Shown: positions 58,867-64,000 of the stretch, piece after piece | How positions within the stretch are numbered: position 1 is the stretch's first letter | Layout of the letters: each line of letters begins with the position of its first letter | Made by a program: the position numbers and the translations under genes | The notes under the pieces: generated by a model | The model's input: only the letters and a program-made list of their open reading frames with translations | The model's database searches: none | Told to the model about the DNA's origin: nothing | Assembly: GCF_036885195.1 (NCBI RefSeq) | Contig: NZ_CP133656.1 | Span: 372,001 to 436,000 of the forward strand | Direction of reading: 5' to 3' | DNA from: Pectobacterium cacticida | GTDB lineage: Bacteria; Pseudomonadota; Gammaproteobacteria; Enterobacterales; Enterobacteriaceae | DNA: 64,000 nt

Positions 58867-59628
58867 ATGATCAGTGTAAAGAATCTCTCTAAACGCTTTG
58901 GCGATCAGGTGGTGTTAGACAACATTAGCCTGGATATCGCGAAGGGCGAAGTTGTGGCGATTATTGGCCCATCTGGTTCGGGTAAATCCACGCTGCTGCG
59001 CTGTTTGAATCTGTTGGAAACACCAGAAACGGGTACGATCGAAATCGGTGAACAAAGACTGGATACGCGCCGTTATTCCTCTAAAGAGGCTTATGCGCTG
59101 CGTCGTCAGACGGCGATGGTGTTTCAGAATTACAATCTCTTTAAGAACAAAACGGCGCTGGAGAATGTGACAGAGGCGCTGATTGTCGTGAAAAAAATGC
59201 CGAAGAAACAGGCGAACGAAATTGGACTGGCGTTGCTGGAACAGGTCGGCCTGCTACCGCAGGCAGCGCAGTATCCGATAACCTTATCCGGCGGACAGCA
59301 ACAGCGCGTGAGTATTGCGCGTGCGCTAGCGGTCGATCCGAAGGCGATTTTATTTGATGAACCGACCTCGGCGCTGGACCCTGAAAGAGTTCATGAGGTG
59401 CTTCAGGTGATTCAGAAGCTGGCGAAGAACGATACCACGATGGTTATCGTCACCCATGAGATGCAGTTTGCCAAAGAAGTGGCCGATCGGGTTATCTTTA
59501 TGGCAGACGGACATATCGTTGAAGAAGGGCCAGCGGAGCAGGTGATTAGCTTCTCGGATAACCCACAAACCCAGCGCTTTCTACGCCAATTGACCAAGCT
59601 GCCTGAGCCGATCGAATACGATATTTAG
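58867..59628 (+). CDS. Polar amino-acid-type ABC ATPase
   Basis: A 253-residue GlnQ/TcyN-type ATPase. Walker A GPSGSGKST is at residues 34-42, the signature is LSGGQQQRVSIARALAVDP, Walker [16 protein letters not shown], and the H-loop VTHEMQF. It is 9 bp behind the permease gene and completes the importer. Confidence 0.94.
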   Translation: MISVKNLSKRFGDQVVLDNISLDIAKGEVVAIIGPSGSGKSTLLRCLNLLETPETGTIEIGEQRLDTRRYSSKEAYALRRQTAMVFQNYNLFKNKTALENVTEALIVVKKMPKKQANEIGLALLEQVGLLPQAAQYPITLSGGQQQRVSIARALAVDPKAILFDEPTSALDPERVHEVLQVIQKLAKNDTTMVIVTHEMQFAKEVADRVIFMADGHIVEEGPAEQVISFSDNPQTQRFLRQLTKLPEPIEYDI

Positions 59629-59705
59629 CGCCTACATAGACACACCTGCACGCCTGAACAAGGCCGCCCTGCGCGTCAGGGCGCGATGAAGTGGAGCAAG
59701 AATTA

Positions 59706-60863
59706 ATGAAAATCGCACCCCAGCATGAGCCATTGGCTCAATTTATCCAGGCATTTCGCCACGATTTACACCGTAATCCTGAGCTGTCGAATCAGGAATT
59801 TGAAACCACGAAGAAAATTCGTCAGGTATTGGAAAAAGAAGGCATCCGCATTCTTGACCTCCCGTTGAAAACCGGCCTGGTGGCGGAAGTGGGCGGACTA
59901 CAGGATGGTCCGCTAGTCGTGGTACGTTCCGATATCGATGCGCTGCCGATTGAAGAAGAGTCTGGCGTAGAATGCACCTCGCTCAACAAAGGCGTGATGC
60001 ACGCCTGCGGTCATGATTTTCACTCTTCCGCCGCGTTAGGCGCGGCAATTCTGCTAAAAAAAATCGAAGCGGAGCTAAAAGGGACGGTACGAATTCTGTT
60101 CCAGGCGGCTGAGGAAACGGGGCTAGGCGCGCCAGCCGTGATTGCTGCCGGGGCGCTGGACAATGCCGTCGCCATTTTCGGTATTCACAACGATCCCACG
60201 CTGCCCGTTGGCGTTATTGGCGGTAAAGATGGCGCGTTGACGGCGGGCGTTGACCGCTTTGAGATCAAGATAGCGGCGAAAGGCTGTCACGCGGCCAAGC
60301 CGCATGAGGGTAACGATCCGATTATCATTCTGGGTCAATTGATTTCCGCGGTGCAAACCATCATCAGCCGCACGGTGTCATCGGACAATAACGCGGTGGT
60401 GTCTATCACTCAGGTTCATAGCGGCAGTACCTGGAACGTGATCCCCGACACGGCCTACGTTGAAGGCACGGTGAGAACATTCAACCAAGAAGCGCGCGAT
60501 GTGATTGAGCAGCGTTTCCGCCAGATCGTGGCCGGCATCGCCAGTAGCTTTGGCGCGGACATCGAGTTTATCTGGCACGCCGGGCCGCCGTCGGTGGTTA
60601 ATACGCCAGAGTGGGTGGAGTTTGCGCTCAACGTGGCGAGTGACGAAGGGTTCGAAGCCCGCCGGGTGGAAGCTAGCCCGATTGGTGAGGATTTCGCGTT
60701 TTATCAGCAGAAGTTGCCCGGCACGTTCATGATGGTGGGATCTGGCGGCCCCTATGCGTTGCACCACCCGAAATTCCGCGTTGACGATCGGGCGCTTTTC
60801 CCAACCGCGCACTATTTATACCAAATAGCGAAACAGAGTCTGGAACAGCTCTCCTCTCGCTAA
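59706..60863 (+). CDS. M20 N-acyl amino acid deacylase
   Basis: A 385-residue M20D-type metallohydrolase. Motifs: VRSDIDALPIEEESG, VMHACGHDFHSSAALGAA, LFQAAEETGLGAPA, GCHAAKPHEGNDPI and PIGEDFAFYQQKLPG. The start at 59706 is set by GGAG 10 bases upstream; GTG at 59691 is an alternative. It would remove the acetyl group added by the GNAT enzyme, so the set acts as acetylate, split, deacetylate in an unknown order. Confidence 0.88.
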   Translation: MKIAPQHEPLAQFIQAFRHDLHRNPELSNQEFETTKKIRQVLEKEGIRILDLPLKTGLVAEVGGLQDGPLVVVRSDIDALPIEEESGVECTSLNKGVMHACGHDFHSSAALGAAILLKKIEAELKGTVRILFQAAEETGLGAPAVIAAGALDNAVAIFGIHNDPTLPVGVIGGKDGALTAGVDRFEIKIAAKGCHAAKPHEGNDPIIILGQLISAVQTIISRTVSSDNNAVVSITQVHSGSTWNVIPDTAYVEGTVRTFNQEARDVIEQRFRQIVAGIASSFGADIEFIWHAGPPSVVNTPEWVEFALNVASDEGFEARRVEASPIGEDFAFYQQKLPGTFMMVGSGGPYALHHPKFRVDDRALFPTAHYLYQIAKQSLEQLSSR

Positions 60864-60955
60864 ACGTCAGCCATGCTATCCGCGTCGATACTTCGGCGCG
60901 GACATTTTCCCTTTCTCGCCTAATGACTCAGAAAGTGGCGTGTGCACGGGTGTGA

Positions 60956-60973
60956 TGTCGCGAAAAGGTGACA
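60956..60973. promoter_or_regulatory. GlrR-type box 1
   Basis: TGTC-N10-GACA (TGTC GCGAAAAGGT GACA) is a perfect match to the GlrR (QseF) site known upstream of glmY and glmZ. It lies about 240 bp before the glmZ start, a distance typical for sigma54 activators. Confidence 0.75.
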
Positions 60974-61018
60974 TGCATGGTACTGATTTATCATGATTAT
61001 TTTTTTGTTGGGGAAATG

Positions 61019-61036
61019 CGTCTCTCAATAGAGACG
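61019..61036. promoter_or_regulatory. GlrR-type box 2, degenerate
   Basis: CGTC-N10-GACG, matching the GTC-N10-GAC core of the GlrR site, centred 63 bp (about six helical turns) after box 1. A third, weaker copy with nine spacer bases lies at 61064-61080. Confidence 0.55.
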
Positions 61037-61169
61037 GTTGCCGTCCGTCCGCGCATTATTAACCGTCCATCGCATTGACGCCTACTGTGGATGCGAAAAT
61101 AAAAATATTATTAATTATTAGTGAATTATTTAAATCTTCCCCGCCAGAGCATAATCGAATCATGCATTT

Positions 61170-61190
61170 TGGCATAGTCTGTGCTTAAAT
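61170..61190 (+). promoter_or_regulatory. glmZ promoter, sigma54 with overlapping sigma70
   Basis: TTGGCAT and TGCTT place GG (61171-61172) and GC (61183-61184) with the required ten-base spacing for -24/-12 recognition, 12-13 bases before the RNA start at 61197. TTAAAT at 61185-61190 is a fitting sigma70 -10 for the same start, so both forms may use it. Confidence 0.7.
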
Positions 61191-61196
61191 AAGCGG

Positions 61197-61406
61197 GTAG
61201 ATGCTCATTCCGCCTTCTATGTTTGCTTCGGCTTCATAACCCTGGGAATGATGCAGAGCCAATTTGAGGTGCCTATCGTCCAACTCCAGATGAAGATGCA
61301 AATCCTCATCGGGCCTTCTGGACATAACGTTGAGTGAGGCACCGTTCTGTTGTCTGATAGACCTGATATTTTCAACGCTTACCGTTTATCGGTAAGCGTT
61401 TTTTTT
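61197..61406 (+). ncRNA. glmZ: Small RNA GlmZ
   Basis: About 210 nt beginning GTAGATGCTCATTCC. Conserved stretches match E. coli GlmZ: the first stem (GCTCATTCC with GGAATGA), CAGAGCC, TATCGTCCA, TGGACATAACGTTGAGTGA, GTTGTC and AGACCTG (glmS mRNA pairing region), and a terminator AACGCTTACC/GGTAAGCGTT with eight T residues. It is located upstream of hemY as in E. coli (convergent). With GlmY and RapZ it controls glucosamine-6-phosphate synthase. E. coli GlmZ is 207 nt. Confidence 0.93.
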
Positions 61407-61456
61407 GCCTGGTGCAAAGCCTGACGGGGTTAATACGTTTTAAGCCTCTGTGCCGA

Positions 61457-61490
61457 ACACTATAAAGCTTCCGAACGAGCTTTATAGTGT
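61457..61490. repeat. Perfect 13-bp inverted repeat behind hemY
   Basis: ACACTATAAAGCT and AGCTTTATAGTGT are exact complements with an 8-base loop. It lies between glmZ and the hemY stop (24 bp away). No T tract follows on the minus strand, so it may be a 3'-end stabiliser or a protein-binding site rather than a classic terminator. Confidence 0.6.
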
Positions 61491-61514
61491 GGCAATAATG
61501 AGCCCCAAAAGTGA

Positions 61515-62708
61515 CTAATTTGTGGGCTGTTGTAACGTGAGCAGTAACCCTTCACGGCGCATCTGCGCGGCTTCGTCTGGTAGATGTAAACGCTCCAATA
61601 CGTCGGCGCGCCAGGCATAATCATGAGCATCAGGACGTAGTTCCAGCGCGGTGCGAAAGGCGTCGCTGGCCCGCTGCCATTCGCCGTGTTTCATCAGCAA
61701 TTGTCCTAACGTGCTGTGCAACAGCGGAGTGGCTTCCCGTTGTTTGATGTAGTGATGCAAGACTTTTTCCAACTGCTCTGAATTTCCTGTCTTAAGACGC
61801 GGAATTAGCAGGATTAAGCGCTCATCGTACTGGCGCTTCAGGCCGTCTAGAATGATTTTCTGTGCCATTTCATGATCGTCACACTCCAATAAATGTTCGA
61901 TCATGGCAACCTGAAGTGGAATTTCGCGTCGTACTTTGCGGCTCTGACTATTCCACCACGACTTTAATCCTTCGCTGCCGCCCTCTGCCATCGCCTGGCT
62001 CATTAGACCGATATACGTTTGTTGTTGCAGCGCTAATAAACGTGTTTCAGGGTATAGGTTGAGCTTACGCATGGTTGGCAGAATATCCAGCAACGCATTA
62101 TAGGCGTGGGTACGCAGGAAAGCCTGTTCTGCTAAACGCAATACCTCTGGATGGCGTGGCGCGACTTCCAGCAGTTTATCCACACCGTGGCGTGCGGCAT
62201 GATCTTCATTACGCGCTAATTGAATGCGTACGCGCGTAATATCCACCGGGAGTTGATCGGCGTCTGCTATTTCCGCCGCACGTTCCAGATATTGTTTGGT
62301 ACGGAATTCGTCACCGCGTTGCTGGGCGGCTTCGGCAGCCAGCAGGTAGTTGACCACGGGTTGCTCGGCATGGTCGGCATTGCGAGTCAGCAATTTTTCT
62401 ACCTGCAAATAATCCCCTTCGGCCAATTTGAGTAGTGCGGCTTTGGTCTGCTTTCTGGCCCGGCTGCGTTTGCGACCGAGGAACCAACCCCGCGTACGGG
62501 CACTGGTACGACAGATCCGACGTAGCACCCATTCAACGGCCAGAAAAGCGAGGAAAAATAGCACCAGCATGATAACTAAGCCGGTTACGCTGGTTTCGAT
62601 ATCATAATTATCTGTCTGGATCAGAACGTAACCTTGGTGACCAGCGATCATCGGGCCAACCACGATACCTGCGATCAGGATCAGGAACAGCAATAAAACT
62701 TTTAGCAT
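61515..62708 (-). CDS. hemY: HemY protein (TPR membrane protein)
   Basis: A 397-residue inner-membrane protein, last gene of the hemCDXY operon. Two N-terminal membrane helices (about residues 2-22 and 40-60) are followed by a HemY_N domain (SARTRGWFLGRKRSRARKQT) and a cytoplasmic TPR array (GEWQRASDAFRTALELRPDAHDYAW). It is not the oxygen-dependent protoporphyrinogen oxidase of the same name; its role in heme synthesis is unresolved. Confidence 0.95.
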   Translation of the reverse strand: MLKVLLLFLILIAGIVVGPMIAGHQGYVLIQTDNYDIETSVTGLVIMLVLFFLAFLAVEWVLRRICRTSARTRGWFLGRKRSRARKQTKAALLKLAEGDYLQVEKLLTRNADHAEQPVVNYLLAAEAAQQRGDEFRTKQYLERAAEIADADQLPVDITRVRIQLARNEDHAARHGVDKLLEVAPRHPEVLRLAEQAFLRTHAYNALLDILPTMRKLNLYPETRLLALQQQTYIGLMSQAMAEGGSEGLKSWWNSQSRKVRREIPLQVAMIEHLLECDDHEMAQKIILDGLKRQYDERLILLIPRLKTGNSEQLEKVLHHYIKQREATPLLHSTLGQLLMKHGEWQRASDAFRTALELRPDAHDYAWRADVLERLHLPDEAAQMRREGLLLTLQQPTN

Positions 62709-62710
62709 GC

Positions 62711-63832
62711 TTATTCCCCCTGCGGTGTGGCTGGCGTCTGAGCCAGCAGATTACGAACGCGCGTCTGCATCAATTTTTCCAGTAGCGGCTGACTTTGCAG
62801 TTCCGTTGGGACATCCAGCGAAATCGACTGCTGGCTTAACGCGTCGAGCTGATCTAAAAAAGCCTGCGTTGTGACATTCGTCGTGTCGAAGTAGGCGCGA
62901 ACCCAGGTCGCCGCCGTATCCAGCGATTGCTTGTATACTTCATTCTGGTGGCGTGGAATCGCCTGGGCGGCAACCAGCAGACGTGAGCGAATGTTCTCTC
63001 GTAAATACACGCTCTGATTCGGCGCCAGCAACGGTTCGGCAGCGCTATCGCGACGGCGAATGGTGATGAAATCAGCCAGGAAGTTGTTCCAACTCTTACG
63101 TAGATTCTGTCGCCACTCGCTTAACGAAGCCGACAGTTCTGTGCTGTTGGCATCCATCGGCGCTTCATCGGTGGTGTTGTCTGCGAGCGGTAAATTGTCC
63201 AATTGGTCAGTGAGCTGATTGACTTTAAGGATGAGGCCGTCAAAGTCGATCTGATTTACGCTAGCCAGTGCGCTGATATCGTTGGTCAGCGCACGACGAA
63301 TGTCTAATAAGCTGGGGTCGTTCATCTCCGCCAGACTCGCATCCGCACTTTTCAGTAACGCGCCAGCCGTGGTGACATCGTTGTCGCTCCACAGCTTACG
63401 TCCTGCCAGTTTCACCAGAAAATCAGCCTGAGCAATCAGCCAGGCATTGGTATCATGATTGGAAAGTGTCGCCAGCTTATCGCGCAGCTCGTCAGATTGA
63501 CGCGCAAGTGCCTCAAGACGCTGTGCGGCCATGTCCTGCATTTTTCTTTGTTGTTGCTGCGCGTCTAACCATTGCTGCTGTTCCTGCTTATGCTGCTGTT
63601 GCAGTGCCGTCAATTGCGCGGCAAGCTGTTGCAGCGCGGCGGCTTCCCGCTGTGTCTGCCGCTGACCGTGATAATACAACCCTGCGCCAATTAATAGTGC
63701 AATCACAATAGCGATTGCCCCCAGCGCCCCACCACTGCGTTTGGGTTGTGCGGCGGGCCCTTGCGGTTGGCTGGGTTCAACCCGCTCTGCTGCGTCGTCG
63801 GAGGGCGCTGCGGGGGTGTTGTGCTCCGTCAT
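62711..63832 (-). CDS. hemX: HemX, uroporphyrinogen-III C-methyltransferase-like
   Basis: A 373-residue inner-membrane protein. A disordered Pro/Ala-rich N-terminus, one membrane helix (about residues 35-52, [19 protein letters not shown]), a Gln-rich coiled coil (residues about 56-110, [20 protein letters not shown]) and a conserved C-terminal domain beginning [19 protein letters not shown]. Despite its annotation it has no methyltransferase fold. It is 2 bp from hemY. Confidence 0.95.
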   Translation of the reverse strand: MTEHNTPAAPSDDAAERVEPSQPQGPAAQPKRSGGALGAIAIVIALLIGAGLYYHGQRQTQREAAALQQLAAQLTALQQQHKQEQQQWLDAQQQQRKMQDMAAQRLEALARQSDELRDKLATLSNHDTNAWLIAQADFLVKLAGRKLWSDNDVTTAGALLKSADASLAEMNDPSLLDIRRALTNDISALASVNQIDFDGLILKVNQLTDQLDNLPLADNTTDEAPMDANSTELSASLSEWRQNLRKSWNNFLADFITIRRRDSAAEPLLAPNQSVYLRENIRSRLLVAAQAIPRHQNEVYKQSLDTAATWVRAYFDTTNVTTQAFLDQLDALSQQSISLDVPTELQSQPLLEKLMQTRVRNLLAQTPATPQGE

Positions 63833-63855
63833 AATGGTACATCCCGTGATCAGGT

Positions 63856-64000
63856 TTATTGTAGTGCGCGTATCAGCGCATCGTTATCGGCGTTATCGGC
63901 GACTCGAATATCAAGCCAGCCAAGCCGTCGGGCCTGCTCTGCCAATCGATCACTGACAACGATTAGTCGACAGCCAAGTAACCAGGAAGCCCGGTAGTAA
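63856..64000 (-). CDS. hemD: Uroporphyrinogen-III synthase, C-terminal end
   Basis: A partial reading frame from the right edge of the window to a TAA at 63856-63858; 47 residues are visible, including [19 protein letters not shown] and [17 protein letters not shown]. It matches the HemD C-terminus by motif and by position upstream of hemX in the heme operon. The catalytic part is outside the window. Confidence 0.88.
   Translation of the reverse strand, partial: YYRASWLLGCRLIVVSDRLAEQARRLGWLDIRVADNADNDALIRALQ

Larger units (their letters stand above)
60864..61196 (+). promoter_or_regulatory. Upstream control region of glmZ
   Basis: This 333-bp gap has a hairpin TCCGCG/CGCGGA (60879-60902) behind the deacylase, then the GlrR-type boxes, an AT-rich stretch (61094-61135, possible IHF bending site) and the glmZ promoter. 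No gene is seen. Confidence 0.6.

Overview
The window reads as a chromosomal segment of a gamma-proteobacterium of the order Enterobacterales, most likely Pectobacteriaceae (Pectobacterium, Dickeya or Brenneria type). The basis is near-E. coli-like backbone genes in E. coli-like order (ilvY/ilvC, rep, gppA, rhlB, trxA, rho, the whole enterobacterial common antigen operon, the argX-hisR-leuT-proM tRNA cluster, glmZ, hemY-hemX-hemD) separated by blocks of transport and catabolic genes that E. coli lacks at these places. The genus is an inference.

Layout. 1-2002: end of an LprI-like gene, a DUF2461 gene and an LprI-domain gene coupled to ilvY. 1975-4574: ilvY and ilvC with their operator region. 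4587-13573 (island 1): an F420-reductase-like dehydrogenase with a divergent LysR regulator, putP, a decayed coding remnant, then an operon of a polar amino-acid-type ABC transporter (binding protein and two permeases, no ATPase) interleaved with three DUF1989 genes, preceded by an RpiR regulator. 13888-33378: rep, gppA, rhlB, trxA, rho and the ECA operon wecA-wzzE-wecB-wecC-rffG-rffC-rffA-wzxE-wecF-wzyE-wecG. rffH, which sits between rffG and rffC in E. coli, is absent, and a 74-bp tandem repeat lies at the end of wecB.

33379-54055 (island 2): an amide-uptake and hydrolysis operon on the plus strand. A strong sigma70-like promoter is followed by a leader with an intrinsic terminator, then a Urt/Fmd-type ABC transporter, an acetamidase/formamidase, AmiC (amide sensor), AmiR (ANTAR antiterminator) and a double nitrilase whose second domain has lost its catalytic residues. 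The first gene (binding protein) is split by a 1201-bp IS481-like element with a 7-bp target duplication. On the minus strand follow a MmgE/PrpD protein, a Dpp/Opp-type peptide transporter, an AbgB-like M20 hydrolase and a LysR regulator.

54330-64000: four tRNA genes (Arg-CCG, His-GTG, Leu-CAG, Pro-TGG) with a stringent-type promoter. Island 3 (54907-60863) has a small unknown gene and a lyase, acetyltransferase, ABC transporter and M20 deacylase operon that resembles S-(2-succino)cysteine breakdown clusters. Then come the small RNA GlmZ with a sigma54-type promoter and upstream GlrR-type boxes, and hemY, hemX and the end of hemD.

How it fits together: three accessory blocks beside conserved envelope and translation genes each combine an ABC importer with amide, ureido or acyl-amino hydrolases and a dedicated regulator, which suggests scavenging of nitrogen or sulfur compounds from plant or decaying tissue. 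The most interesting unit is the AmiC/AmiR-type operon with a visible antitermination leader, now interrupted by an IS. The second is the DUF1989 cluster without a carboxylase or ATPase.
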